NCBI RefSeq assembly: GCF_007673095.1
Contig: NZ_VDYZ01000010.1
Location: 101,296-165,295, forward strand
DNA from: Corynebacterium glyciniphilum AJ 3170
GTDB lineage: Bacteria > Actinomycetota > Actinomycetes > Mycobacteriales > Mycobacteriaceae
DNA length: 64,000 bases
Direction: 5' to 3'
Shown piece by piece: positions 52,733-62,798 of the stretch. The position numbers and the translations under genes are program-made. The notes beneath the pieces are model-generated. The model had not been told where the DNA came from. It worked only from the letters and a program-made list of their open reading frames with translations, and did no database searches. Within the stretch, counting starts at the first letter, position 1; each line of letters starts with the position of its first letter.

Positions 52733-53053
52733 ATGCCTTACTCTGATCAAGATCCCGCGAGCCGGGAGCAGTACATCGAGGTCTGGAATGACCTGGTGTC
52801 CACCCGCGACCTGACCTGGTCACTGCTCATCTGCGGGGTCACCACCGCGGCCGCCCTGGCGGTCGCGACACTCCTCTCCTCCAGCGAGTTCTTCTGGGGA
52901 CTCGGCGGTGCCGTCGTCGGCTTCGTGATCTGCGTGGCCGTCTTCACGCCCAAACGCACCGTACGGATCACCGACGGCCCGGCCGGTACCACCGTCGACA
53001 CCACCACCGCCACCACCGCCACCACCACCGGTGAATCAGGAGACCCCGCCTGA
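52733..53053 (+). CDS. Small membrane protein, TctB-like position
   Basis: A 106-aa protein with two membrane helices (about residues 30-50 and 55-75) and a Thr-rich hydrophilic tail. It overlaps the TctA-like gene by one base (TGATG), the position TctB takes in tripartite tricarboxylate transporters. It is shorter than a usual TctB, which has four helices, so it may be a reduced TctB or an accessory subunit. No SBP gene (TctC) is nearby. Confidence 0.6.
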   Translation: MPYSDQDPASREQYIEVWNDLVSTRDLTWSLLICGVTTAAALAVATLLSSSEFFWGLGGAVVGFVICVAVFTPKRTVRITDGPAGTTVDTTTATTATTTGESGDPA

Positions 53054-54405
53054 TGGACCCCGCCCTGCTGCTCTCCATGCTGATCGCCGCAGTGGCGGCG
53101 ATCCTGCTCTACACCTTCATCGGCTTCATCCCCGGCACCGACGAGACGAGTGTTCTCGTGCCGGTCACACTCGCCCTCGCCCTGGCAGGTGTCGACCCGG
53201 CCGTCCTGCTGACCTTCTTCATCGCCGCGATCGTCACCCTGAACCTCACCAACGCCATTCCCACCGCCCTGGTGGGCCTGCCCGGAGGGGTGCTGTCAGC
53301 ACCGATGATGGAGCATTCGCTCTACCTCAAATCCCAGGGCAGAGCGGCCGAGACGATCAAGAAGATGGCCGCCGGCAGCGCGATCGGCACGCTCATCGCC
53401 ATCCCCGTCAGCCTGGCCATCGCCACCGCGATCGCCCCCTACGCCGACACCCTGCGCGAGTACGGCACCCTGCTCTTCGTCGGTGGAGCGGTGCTGCTCG
53501 CGCTGCTGGGCGCCAACCGGCTGCTCTCCCTCATCGCCATCATCCCGATGTCCCTGCTGTTCCAGGGACTCCTGTCGCTCTACCGTGACCAGGGTGTCAT
53601 CCCGCAGGACGGCAACATCTCCGTCTCCTTCTTCCTGGGCATCACCATCGGCCCGCTGCTGGTCTCCGTGCTGGGGCTGCTCAACCGCAGCCAGCGGAAG
53701 AACCTCCCCGGCCACCCGCCGACCACGGTGGACATCTCCCGCAAGAACCTGCGCGGCCAGTCACTCGCCCCGAACAGGATCCTCACCAGGGACGAGACCG
53801 CCCGCACCGGGCTGTGGTCGCTGATCTCCACACCGTTGTTCTTCCTCAGCCCCGTCGGGCTGACCTTCCTGCTCGGCGAGGGAGCCGCAGGACGCTCCGG
53901 CGACCGCACCACCCGGGCCAACCGGGCTGTCGCGGGGATGAACGGCGTGGCCCACGCCAGCTACCTCTCCGGCACCATCATCCCGCTGCTCGCGATCGGC
54001 ATCCCCCTGTCACCCGTGGCGATCGGTCCGGCCCAGGCCCTGTTCAACGCACCGCCGGCGCTCACCCTGGACAACAACCTGCACCACCTGCTCAGCACGC
54101 CAGTGTTCATCGCCGCCGTCGTGCTCGGTGCCGTCCTGGCTCTCGGACTGACGTACGTCATCGCGGTGCGCTACTCCTACCGGATCACCTACATCGTGAT
54201 GCGCTACATCCCCCACGAGGCCGTGCTCGGGCTGTTCATCGGCTTCATCCTGCTGCTGGCCTACCTGGACGCCGGGGTGGCGAACATCTTCGGCGTCCTG
54301 CTGGTCGGGGTCGCCTGCGGGACGTTGAACAAGTTGGGCGTAGGCTACGGCGTGCAGTTCATGACGTTGTACGCGTCCCCCTGGATCGTGCAGAACCTGC
54401 TGTAG
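53053..54405 (+). CDS. TctA-like tripartite carboxylate transporter permease
   Basis: A 450-aa permease with about eleven or twelve helices. It matches TctA in the FIGFIPGTDETSVLVPVTLAL (here split) start region, NLTNAIPTALVGLPGG and in the C-terminal GVANIFGVLLVGVACGTLNKLGV (split) segment. TctA proteins take up citrate, other di- and tricarboxylates or aromatic acids with a periplasmic binding protein. Here the substrate protein is missing and the gene is directly followed, with a 14-bp gap, by mevalonate kinase, so a mevalonate or related hydroxy acid is a candidate substrate by inference. Confidence 0.82.
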   Translation: MDPALLLSMLIAAVAAILLYTFIGFIPGTDETSVLVPVTLALALAGVDPAVLLTFFIAAIVTLNLTNAIPTALVGLPGGVLSAPMMEHSLYLKSQGRAAETIKKMAAGSAIGTLIAIPVSLAIATAIAPYADTLREYGTLLFVGGAVLLALLGANRLLSLIAIIPMSLLFQGLLSLYRDQGVIPQDGNISVSFFLGITIGPLLVSVLGLLNRSQRKNLPGHPPTTVDISRKNLRGQSLAPNRILTRDETARTGLWSLISTPLFFLSPVGLTFLLGEGAAGRSGDRTTRANRAVAGMNGVAHASYLSGTIIPLLAIGIPLSPVAIGPAQALFNAPPALTLDNNLHHLLSTPVFIAAVVLGAVLALGLTYVIAVRYSYRITYIVMRYIPHEAVLGLFIGFILLLAYLDAGVANIFGVLLVGVACGTLNKLGVGYGVQFMTLYASPWIVQNLL

Positions 54406-54419
54406 TGAGGAAGGATGCT

Positions 54420-55384
54420 GTGGAGTCTTCTCGGGAACGTCACATCGGACACGGCGGGACCGTGGCCAAGATCATCCTCTTCGGCGAGCACTCCGTGGTC
54501 TACGGCCATCCCGCCGTCGCCGTGCCGTTGCACAGCCTGCACATGAGCGCCACCGTCGAACGCTCCGCAACGCCCACCACATCGAGCACGCTGAGCTGCC
54601 TGGAATGGCACGGCCCACTGGACGCCGCACCCGCGCGGCTGGGCTCGGTGGTCAAGGCCGTCGAGGTCGCCACCGCTGCCGCCGGGCAACCGGACACCGG
54701 CCTGCACGTGACCACGCAGGCCGACTTCCCGCCGGAGCGCGGGCTGGGCTCCTCCGCCGCCGCTGCCGGCGCGGTCATCCGCGCGGTGCTGGACGCCTAC
54801 CACGTCCCCGCATCTCCGCAACAGCTCTTCGAGCTGACCCAGGAGGCCGAACGCATCGCCCACGGCCGGCCGTCCGGTCTCGACGCCCTGACCACCGCCT
54901 CCCCGTCGCCGGTGTACTTCCGTGACGGAGCGGCAAGCACGCTGGACATGGATCTGGCGGCCTGGATCGTCATCGCCGACTCCGGCACACAGGGCAGCAC
55001 CCGGGAGACCGTCGGCGACGTTCGCCACAGCTACGAGACCTCCCCGGACCAGGTCGGACCACTGCTCGACCAGCTCGGCACCATCGCCGACGGTGCGGCC
55101 GACGACCTGCGGAGCGGCGACGTCACCGCACTGGGGGAGAAGATGAACGTCGCGCACGGTCTGCTCGCCGAGCTCGGGGTCAGCGACGACCGGCTCGACG
55201 CGCTGACCGCCGCCGCCCGCGACGCCGGTGCCGTCGGCGCGAAACTCACCGGCGGCGGACGTGGCGGATGCATCATCGCCCTGGCCCGCACCAGCGACGA
55301 CGCCGCCCGCATCGCCGACAGCCTCACCCACGCCGGAGCATCCGGCACCTGGATCCACGCACCCCACCTCGAGAAGGCGGCACC

Positions 55385-55388
<4 letters not shown>
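54420..55388 (+). CDS. mvaK1: Mevalonate kinase
   Basis: A 322-aa GHMP kinase that phosphorylates mevalonate at C5 with ATP. The N-terminal KIILFGEHSVVYGHPAVAVP is the mevalonate-kinase start motif, the ATP loop is PPERGLGSSAAAAGA, and the C-terminal KLTGGGRGGCIIAL is the third GHMP motif. The GTG start at 54420 is set by GAGGAAGGA. It follows the TctA-like gene by 14 bp and overlaps the decarboxylase by 4 bp. Confidence 0.92.
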
Positions 55389-56388
<1,000 letters not shown>

Positions 56389-56392
<4 letters not shown>

Positions 56393-57504
56393 CAGCACCG
56401 CGCGTCGCCGAGGTCCGCGCGCCGGGAAAGCTCTACATCGCCGGCGAATACGCTGTGGTGGAGACCAGTTTCCCCGCCATTCTCGTGGCTGTCGACCGCT
56501 ATGTCACGGTCCGGGTCACCCCCGCCAGCGGTACCGGACACATCACCTCCGACCAGTATACGCAGAGCCGGCTGGAATGGCACCGGGGCGAGCGGCAGAT
56601 GATCGTCGAACCGGATCAGGCACCATTCGACTTCGTGCTGGCTGCCGCGCGCATCGTCGAGGAGGCGGCCGTCGCCCTGGGCACCCCGCTCGAGGTCTTC
56701 AACCTCGACATCAGCAGCGAACTCGACGATGAGTCCGGCCGGAAGTTCGGCCTCGGGTCGTCCGCCGCGGTCACCGTGGCGACCGTCCGGGCGTTGTGCG
56801 ACTACTACCGGCTCGACGTGTCCCGGATGGAGCAGCTGAAGCTCGCCCTGTTGGCCAGCATCTCCGTGCAGACCTCCGGGTCGGGCGGGGACGTGGCGGC
56901 GAGCATGTTCGGCGGGTGGATCGCCTACACCTCCTTCGACCGGGAGTGGGCCCGGGCCGAACGTGCGGTGCGCCCTCTCGTTGAACTCCTGGGGATGGAC
57001 TGGCCGGGCCTGTCTGTCCGACGGGTCTGCCCGCCGGACCGTCTGCGCCTGCTCGTCGGCTGGACCGGCTCGCCGGCGTCCACCTCCCGCCTGGTCGGGG
57101 ACGTGCAGTCGAGGAAGCAGGGGGAGGGGATGGACTACACCAGGTTCCTGGCGGAGAGCCGACGCTGCGTGACCGGGCTGATCGAAGCCCTGGATAGTGA
57201 CGGTACCGACGACGTCGCCGGAATCCGGGCCGGGATCCGACGCAACCGTGAGCTGCTCCGTGAACTCGGCGAGCATTCCGGCACCACCATCGAGACACCG
57301 ACACTGCGACGGTTGATCGAGATCGCGGAGGCCAGCGGTGGCGCGGCGAAGACCTCCGGTGCCGGCGGCGGTGACTGCGGTATCGTTCTCATCGACAGCG
57401 AAGCCGCCGACGCCGACATCGACGGATTGCTCGCGGCGTGGGAACGCGCCGACATCCGCGTCCTCAACCTGCACGACCACCAGCCCGACGGAAACCCGGA
57501 GTGA
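56389..57504 (+). CDS. mvaK2: Phosphomevalonate kinase
   Basis: A 371-aa GHMP kinase. RAPGKLYIAGEYAVVETSFP is the start motif, KFGLGSSAAVTVATV the ATP loop, and KTSGAGGGDCGIVLID the C-terminal motif. It adds the second phosphate to 5-phosphomevalonate, supplying the decarboxylase. It is coupled to its neighbours by 4-bp overlap upstream. Gene order kinase-decarboxylase-kinase-isomerase is the order seen in Streptomyces-type mevalonate clusters. Confidence 0.92.
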
Positions 57505-57518
57505 CCGGAAGTGAGCAC

Positions 57519-58607
57519 ATGAGCAGCAACCGCAAGGACGACCACGTCCAGCTGGCCGAAGAACTGACCACGGAGACCAGCACGGCGCGTCCCACCGGTG
57601 GTTTCCATGACCTGCGCTTCATGCACCACAGCTTCAACGGACTCGCCCGTGACGCCGTCGACATCTCCACCACCGTGACGGGCACGCGCTGGGATGTGCC
57701 GTTCTACATCAACGCCATGACCGGTGGCAGTGAGAAGACCGGACAGATCAACGCCGACCTCGCCCGTGCCGCCGCAGCCACCGGCGTGGCCATGGCGAGC
57801 GGTTCTGTCAGCGCAGCTCTGCGCGACCCGTCGCTGGAGCCGACGTTCCGCATCGTCCGCGACAGTGCACCCGACGCTTTCCTCTTCGCCAATGTCAGTC
57901 CGGAAGCCTCCGTGGAGCAGGCACGTCGTGCCGTGGGCCTGTTGGATGCGAACGCCCTGCAGATCCACGTCAATCCCGCCCAGGAGCTGGTGATGCCGGA
58001 GGGTGACAGGGACTTCCGTCCCTGGCTCGACCGGATCGGCGAGATCGTCGCCGGTGTTGACGTGCCCGTGGTCGTCAAGGAGGTCGGCTTCGGTCTCAGC
58101 CGGGAGAGCATCGTGGAGCTCACGGCCCGCGGCGTGGCCACCGTGGACGTCAGCGGACGGGGTGGCACCAACTTCATCGACATCGAGAACCACCGCCGTT
58201 CCCGCCAGGAGTACACCTATCTGTCGGGGTGGGGGCAGACCACCGTGGAGTGTCTTCTGGACACGCTGCATGGTGACGGAGGGGCGGCGGAGGTGGACGT
58301 CCTGGCCTCCGGTGGAGTGCGCACCCCGCTGGACGTGGTCCGCGCCCTGGCCCTCGGCGCCCGGGCCGTGGGGGTCAGCGGGCACTTCCTCCACGTCCTC
58401 ATGACGGATGGAGCGGATGCCCTGGTCGACGAGCTGACAGCGTGGAGCGACCAGGTGCGCACCCTGATGACGTTGCTCGGCGCGGCGGACGTCCCGTCCC
58501 TGTCTGCGACGGACATCCTGGTCACCGGTGAGACTGCGGAGTTCGCCCGGCTGCGGGGTGCTGACCTGCAGGCGCTGGCGCGCCGACGGGCCACAGCCGG
58601 ACGGTAG
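57519..58607 (+). CDS. fni: Type 2 isopentenyl-diphosphate delta-isomerase
   Basis: A 362-aa FMN-dependent TIM-barrel enzyme that interconverts IPP and DMAPP. The start region SNRKDDHVQLAEE, INAMTGGSEKTGQINADLA (FMN region), ALQIHVNPAQELVMPEGDR and SGRGGTNFIDIENHR are diagnostic. The ATG at 57519 has GGAAG upstream; a GTG at 57501 that overlaps the kinase stop is the alternative. It completes conversion of mevalonate into both isoprenoid building blocks. HMG-CoA reductase and synthase, which follow it in Streptomyces, are not found. Confidence 0.93.
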   Translation: MSSNRKDDHVQLAEELTTETSTARPTGGFHDLRFMHHSFNGLARDAVDISTTVTGTRWDVPFYINAMTGGSEKTGQINADLARAAAATGVAMASGSVSAALRDPSLEPTFRIVRDSAPDAFLFANVSPEASVEQARRAVGLLDANALQIHVNPAQELVMPEGDRDFRPWLDRIGEIVAGVDVPVVVKEVGFGLSRESIVELTARGVATVDVSGRGGTNFIDIENHRRSRQEYTYLSGWGQTTVECLLDTLHGDGGAAEVDVLASGGVRTPLDVVRALALGARAVGVSGHFLHVLMTDGADALVDELTAWSDQVRTLMTLLGAADVPSLSATDILVTGETAEFARLRGADLQALARRRATAGR

Positions 58608-58618
58608 GCACAGTGGTC

Positions 58619-60364
58619 TCAGACCACCCTGTTGGCCGCGGAGACGACCGCATCCATGCTGGCCGCCAGGACCGAGGAGTTCCGTCCCGCGACCCACTGG
58701 GCCGGGGCCGCTACGTCGGTTCCACCGCGGCGGAACTCCAGCAGCGTCAGAGCGTCGCTGTCACTGCCTGCGGCGACACTCGTCTGGGACAGTCCGATGA
58801 CCTCGACAGCGATCCCGACTTCCGCCAGAGCAGTGACCAGCGCCTCCACCGGGCCACGGCCGGTGACGGTGTGGGTCGATTCTTCGCCGTCTACCCGGAG
58901 CTGGACCGTGGTTGTCGCACCGTCCGGGGAGGCGGTGTCGTCACCTGTCTGGTAGCCCAGCAGGGTGACCCGTCCGTCGGTGGGGGAGAGGTACTCCGTG
59001 GTGAAGATCTCCCACAACTGGTCGGCGGTGACTTCCGTACCGGTGCCGTCGGTATGCCGTTGGACGTGCCCGGCGAGATCGATCTGCAGCCGACGGGGCA
59101 GTTCGATGCCGTAGTCTTCGCTCAACAGGTAGGCGATACCGCCTTTGCCTGACTGGGAGTTCACCCTGATCACCGCATCGTAGGTGCGTCCGATATCTGC
59201 CGGGTCGATCGGCAGGTAGGGGATGTGCCAGTCGGCCTGACCTTCCGGCTGTCCGTCCCGGGCGGCCCTGGCGCGGTGGTCGATGAAACCTTTGCGGATG
59301 GCATCCTGGTGGGTGCCGCTGAATGCGGTGTGGACCAGGTCGCCGACGTACGGGTGGCGGGGGTGGGCCTCCATGCGGGTGCAGTACTCGACGGTGCTGC
59401 GGATCCTGTCGATGTCGGAGAAGTCGACCTCCGGGTCGACGCCCTGGGCGTGCAGATTCAATGCCAGAGTGGCGATGTCGACGTTGCCGGTGCGCTCGCC
59501 GTTACCGAAGATGCAGCCTTCCACCCGTTCCGCACCGGCGAGGACGGCCAGTTCGGCGCAGGCCACCCCGGTGCCGCGGTCGTTGTGCGGGTGAACCGAC
59601 AGGATGACGTGGTCACGTCGGGCGAGATTCCTGCTCATGTACTCGATCTGGTCGGCGTAGACGTTGGGGGTGGCGATCTCCACGGTGGCCGGCAGGTTCA
59701 GGATCACCGGACGGTCGGACGACGCGTCCCACAACTGGGTCATGGAGTCGCACAGCTCCAGCACATAGTCCGGTTCAGTCTGGTTGAAGACCTCCGGGGA
59801 GAACTCGAAGCGGACATTGTCCATCTCGCCCGCCAGCTCGAGGACGTCCCGTCCGCCGGCGAGGATCAGTTCCTTCAGGTCATCGCGGTCGCGCCCCAGC
59901 ACGAGCTCCCGCCACAGCGGGGCCGTGGCGGTGTACATGTGGATGACCACAGGGTTGGAGATTCCCCGGACAGCGGCGACGGTGCGCTCGATGAGATCCC
60001 GGCGGGCCGGGGTGAAGACCACGATGGTCACGTCGTCCGGCGCGATGTCTGTGTCGGCGATCAGCCGGACGAAGTCGTAGTCGGTCTGGGAGGCAGAAGG
60101 GTAGCCCACCTCGATCTCCTTGTACCCCATCGACACCATCAGCTCGAAGAAGCGTCGTTTGCGGGTCGGGTCCATCGGTTCGGCGAGGGCCTGGTTACCG
60201 TCGCGCAGGTCGACGGGGACCCACAGTGGGGCCTGGGTGAGACGGCGGGTCGGCCAGCTGCGTTCGTCGTCGCGCAGTGGTACGGAGACCCGGGAGTAGA
60301 CGTCCCGGTAGCGGTGGGAGGGCATCGGGGACGGTGACTGGATAGTCGTTGCAGTGCTTGCCAT
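58619..60364 (-). CDS. leuA: 2-isopropylmalate synthase
   Basis: A 581-aa enzyme that condenses acetyl-CoA with 2-oxoisovalerate, the first step of leucine synthesis. The N-terminal catalytic barrel has [28 protein letters not shown] and [13 protein letters not shown], and [15 protein letters not shown] closes it. The C-terminal 130 residues are the LeuA regulatory (leucine-binding) domain. The ATG at 60364 is used, but an ATG 24 nt upstream is possible. It is preceded by a leucine-rich leader peptide and hairpins, so attenuation is expected. It is convergent with fni. Confidence 0.93.
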   Translation of the reverse strand: MASTATTIQSPSPMPSHRYRDVYSRVSVPLRDDERSWPTRRLTQAPLWVPVDLRDGNQALAEPMDPTRKRRFFELMVSMGYKEIEVGYPSASQTDYDFVRLIADTDIAPDDVTIVVFTPARRDLIERTVAAVRGISNPVVIHMYTATAPLWRELVLGRDRDDLKELILAGGRDVLELAGEMDNVRFEFSPEVFNQTEPDYVLELCDSMTQLWDASSDRPVILNLPATVEIATPNVYADQIEYMSRNLARRDHVILSVHPHNDRGTGVACAELAVLAGAERVEGCIFGNGERTGNVDIATLALNLHAQGVDPEVDFSDIDRIRSTVEYCTRMEAHPRHPYVGDLVHTAFSGTHQDAIRKGFIDHRARAARDGQPEGQADWHIPYLPIDPADIGRTYDAVIRVNSQSGKGGIAYLLSEDYGIELPRRLQIDLAGHVQRHTDGTGTEVTADQLWEIFTTEYLSPTDGRVTLLGYQTGDDTASPDGATTTVQLRVDGEESTHTVTGRGPVEALVTALAEVGIAVEVIGLSQTSVAAGSDSDALTLLEFRRGGTDVAAPAQWVAGRNSSVLAASMDAVVSAANRVV

Positions 60365-60407
60365 GGTGGTGCACGGTCCTTGCGTCATGTGTCGGGTGAC
60401 CGGCGGG

Positions 60408-60463
60408 ATGCTGTGGTCTCCACGACAGGCGGCCGGTCGGGTTACGACCTGCCGTGGCAGCAT
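60408..60463 (-). promoter_or_regulatory. leuA attenuator hairpins
   Basis: In the leftward transcript, ATGCTG-CCACG-CAGG (60463-60446) pairs with CCTG-CGTGG-CAGCAT (60429-60408), with a 6-nt bulge. An alternative shorter hairpin GGTCG/CGACC (60449-60435) lies at its top. Both overlap the end of the leader peptide frame, so ribosome stalling at its leucine codons could choose between them. This is the layout of transcription attenuation before leuA. Confidence 0.7.
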
Positions 60464-60489
60464 AGGAGAAGGAGTCCGTGGAAGCGCAT
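60442..60489 (-). CDS. leuL: leuA leader peptide
   Basis: A 15-codon frame, [15 protein letters not shown], with four consecutive leucine codons (CTC CTT CTC CTA) and a TAA stop at 60442-60444. It sits about 80 nt upstream of leuA on the same strand and overlaps the attenuator stem. Too short for general gene finders, but the run of leucine codons before leuA is a strong sign of a regulatory peptide. Confidence 0.8.
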   Translation of the reverse strand: MRFHGLLLLCCHGRS

Positions 60490-60539
60490 AGTCGGACTCT
60501 AACACAAAGTCCGCAGACAAGTAGAGGTGTATACATTCG

Positions 60540-61214
60540 ATGTCCCAGGTGAAGAGGTCGTCCCTGTCGGAGCAGTCTGCTGATGTGCTGTTGAAAAGGG
60601 TGCAGAGTGGGGAGTGGGAGCTCGGTCAGAAGCTGCCCTCGGAGACAACCCTCGCCGCCCAGATCGGGGTGGGGCGCTCGACGGCCCGCGAGGCCATCCG
60701 CATCCTGGCAGGTAAGGGCGTTCTTGCCTCCAGGCAGGGATCGGGGGTCTACCTGACGGCGCTCGATGTTGTGGAGGAGTGGACCTCGACACTGACCAGT
60801 TCGGACATCGTGTCAGTGATTGAGGCCCGCCTGGCGATCGAGACAGAGGCGGCCCGGCTTGCCGCGGAACGGCGCACGCCAGCGGCGCTCCGTGCGATCC
60901 GGCGTGCGCTGAAGGCCCGCGACATGAGTCGGGACGATCTGGAGGCGCACGTGGGCGCCGACACCGCCTTCCACCGCAGCATCGTCGTCGCCGCGGCCAA
61001 TGACGTGCTCACCGACCTCTTCGACAGCTTCACCCCGCGGCTCCGCGAGACGATGATCGACATGCTCCGGCGTAGGGGTGAATTCGGTGACGACGATGAC
61101 CAGACGATCCACGCGGATCTGGCGCAGGCTGTGGCGGACAAGGACACCGACCTGGCCGCCCGGATCAGCCGTGAGCACCTGCTGGGAATGAAGCGGAATC
61201 TCCAGCGGAGATGA
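60540..61214 (+). CDS. FadR/GntR-family regulator
   Basis: A 224-aa regulator. The GntR winged helix (residues about 8-72) has [40 protein letters not shown] and SGVYL. The C-terminal FCD domain has helical metal/ligand-binding segments ([35 protein letters not shown]). FadR-type proteins respond to small carboxylates or lipids. It is divergent from leuA with a 50-bp gap and may control leuA or the nearby mevalonate operon; the target is unknown. Its end overlaps the convergent MerR gene by 50 bp. Confidence 0.9.
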   Translation: MSQVKRSSLSEQSADVLLKRVQSGEWELGQKLPSETTLAAQIGVGRSTAREAIRILAGKGVLASRQGSGVYLTALDVVEEWTSTLTSSDIVSVIEARLAIETEAARLAAERRTPAALRAIRRALKARDMSRDDLEAHVGADTAFHRSIVVAAANDVLTDLFDSFTPRLRETMIDMLRRRGEFGDDDDQTIHADLAQAVADKDTDLAARISREHLLGMKRNLQRR

Positions 61215-61545
61215 CCGTGGCGATGGCGTCGCGGGAGGCAGTCAGTGCCTGGATCGATTTCTCGACCCGGACTTGTTCACGCTTGAGGTCAGCGACCGTT
61301 TCCTCGCAGATCGGAGCCAACCGTCCGGCCCGTTCTGTGAGGCAGGGCAGGACGGTACGGATCGTCGCGGTGCTCAACCCGGCATCCAACAGCTGGCGCA
61401 CGCGCCGGGCAACCTCGACATCGGTGACGGTGTAGTTGCGGTAGCCGGAGGAGTTCCGCTCCGGTACGAGTAGCCCCTGTTCCTCGTAGTAGCGAAGCAG
61501 GCGTGGTGGGATCCCGGTCTGCTCCGCCACCTCAGATATCCGCAT
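61165..61545 (-). CDS. MerR-family regulator
   Basis: A 126-aa regulator. The N-terminal helix-turn-helix has MRISEVAEQTGIPPRLLRYY and EEQGLLVPERNSSGYRNYT, complete for MerR. The C-terminal coiled-coil part has a single cysteine (APICEETV), and the length is short for metal sensors. It faces a divergent MFS/quinone-reductase operon with a 16-bp palindrome at the promoter. Confidence 0.88.
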   Translation of the reverse strand: MRISEVAEQTGIPPRLLRYYEEQGLLVPERNSSGYRNYTVTDVEVARRVRQLLDAGLSTATIRTVLPCLTERAGRLAPICEETVADLKREQVRVEKSIQALTASRDAIATVISAGDSASFPAGAHG

Positions 61546-61575
61546 CTCCGTGCCTCTCCTCCGCGCGTATTTGCT

Positions 61576-61591
61576 TTCACATCGATGTGAA
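61576..61591. promoter_or_regulatory. MerR operator
   Basis: TTCACATCGATGTGAA is a perfect 16-bp palindrome (extended to 61574-61593 with one mismatch pair) between the MerR start and the MFS start at 61608. Position fits a MerR site placed over the promoter. Confidence 0.7.
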
Positions 61592-61607
61592 GGTTGACGC
61601 TAGCAGA

Positions 61608-62798
61608 ATGATTGACAACACATCATCCTTGCTCTCGTCCCGCTCACGCCCAGCCTGGGTGCTGACGGGATTCGTTCTTCTGGTGTTCTGTACCGGCACC
61701 GCCGAGTACCTCGTGGCCGGTGTGCTCCCGCAACTGGCGACCGATGTCGGTGTGAGCACCGCTGCCGCCGGCCAGACAGTGACCGCCTACGCACTGGGCG
61801 TGGCGGTCGGCGGTCCGCTGGTGACCATCCTGACCGCACGCCTTCCGCGTAAAGGGCTGGCGCTGAGCCTGGGGCTGGTCTTCATCATCGGCACACTCAT
61901 CACGGTCATCGCCCCGACGTATGCATGGGTGATCGTCGGTCGTGTCGTGTCCGCCTGCAGTCAGGCGACATTGTTCGCGATCGGGCTGACCACCGCAGCG
62001 GCCGCAATGGGACCCGGACGCCAGGGGAGAGCCATCGCCATCGTCAGTTCGGGGCTGACCGTCGCCACGGTGCTGGGGGTCCCCCTTGGTGCACTGTTGG
62101 GTGGAAACCTCAACTGGCGGATACCGTTCCTGATCGTTGCGGTCGTGGCGATCGCCGGAGTGCTCATCCTCTTGTCGTCAATGCCACGTACACCAGCGCC
62201 GGCCACCGGCGTGCGCGACGAGATCCGGACGCTGGTGCGGGGGCCGGTGTTGTTGGCCGTGATGACCACGGTGGTGGGGTTCGCCGGCGTCGGCATCGTC
62301 TTCACCTATCTCGTTCCGCTGCTGTCGGATGTCACCGGCCTCGCGGCTTCGATTATTCCCGCTCTGCTCCTGGCCTACGGTGTCGGCGGCTTCGTCGGCA
62401 ACCTGATTGCCGGGCGGTTCGCCGACCTCGATCTCGGAAAGACACTGGTCGGGGTGTTTGCCGCGCTGGTTCTCACCTTGGCGCTGTTCCCTCTGGTGGC
62501 GGAACACCCGGCACCGATGATCGGCATGGTGCTGGTACTCGGACTGTTGTCGACCGCGACGATCGCTCCACTGCAGTCGCTGGTGCTGCGCCATGCAGGC
62601 GCTGCTCCGACCCTGTCGCTGGCGGTCAATGTCGGTGCATTCAACATGGCCAATGCTGTCGGTTCCGCTCTTGGTGGCATTGGGGTCAGCGCCGGGCTTT
62701 TGCGCTGGGGCGGTTTCGGCGGCGCGGTATTCGCCGTCGCCGGCTTGATTCTCGCACTTCTGGCGCTCAGTACAACTCCACAGGAGGACAACCAGTGA
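61608..62798 (+). CDS. MFS transporter (AraJ/YdhP-type exporter)
   Basis: A 396-aa twelve-helix carrier. GTAEYLVAGVLPQLATDVGV is the start motif of the AraJ/YdhP/CmlA-like drug and sugar exporters, and motif C appears in ALGVAVGGPLVTIL and LGVPLGALLGGNLNWRI. The ATG at 61608 is used; the extra in-frame upstream part lies over the operator. It is coupled to the following quinone reductase by a GTGA overlap and is controlled by the divergent MerR regulator. Confidence 0.88.
   Translation: MIDNTSSLLSSRSRPAWVLTGFVLLVFCTGTAEYLVAGVLPQLATDVGVSTAAAGQTVTAYALGVAVGGPLVTILTARLPRKGLALSLGLVFIIGTLITVIAPTYAWVIVGRVVSACSQATLFAIGLTTAAAAMGPGRQGRAIAIVSSGLTVATVLGVPLGALLGGNLNWRIPFLIVAVVAIAGVLILLSSMPRTPAPATGVRDEIRTLVRGPVLLAVMTTVVGFAGVGIVFTYLVPLLSDVTGLAASIIPALLLAYGVGGFVGNLIAGRFADLDLGKTLVGVFAALVLTLALFPLVAEHPAPMIGMVLVLGLLSTATIAPLQSLVLRHAGAAPTLSLAVNVGAFNMANAVGSALGGIGVSAGLLRWGGFGGAVFAVAGLILALLALSTTPQEDNQ

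Noticed and set aside
53814..54419. Rightward extension of the mevalonate kinase frame over the TctA-like gene
   Set aside because: The extension is arginine-rich shadow sequence; the GTG at 54420 has a good ribosome site and the kinase motif follows directly.
57135..58697. Long leftward frame of 520 codons opposite fni
   Set aside because: It is an antisense shadow of the fni and phosphomevalonate kinase genes, with no family motif and no ribosome site; long open antisense frames are common in high-GC DNA.
61925..62794. Upstream part of the open frame containing the quinone reductase
   Set aside because: It lies over the MFS gene in another frame; the enzyme starts at the GTG at 62795 after AGGAGGA.
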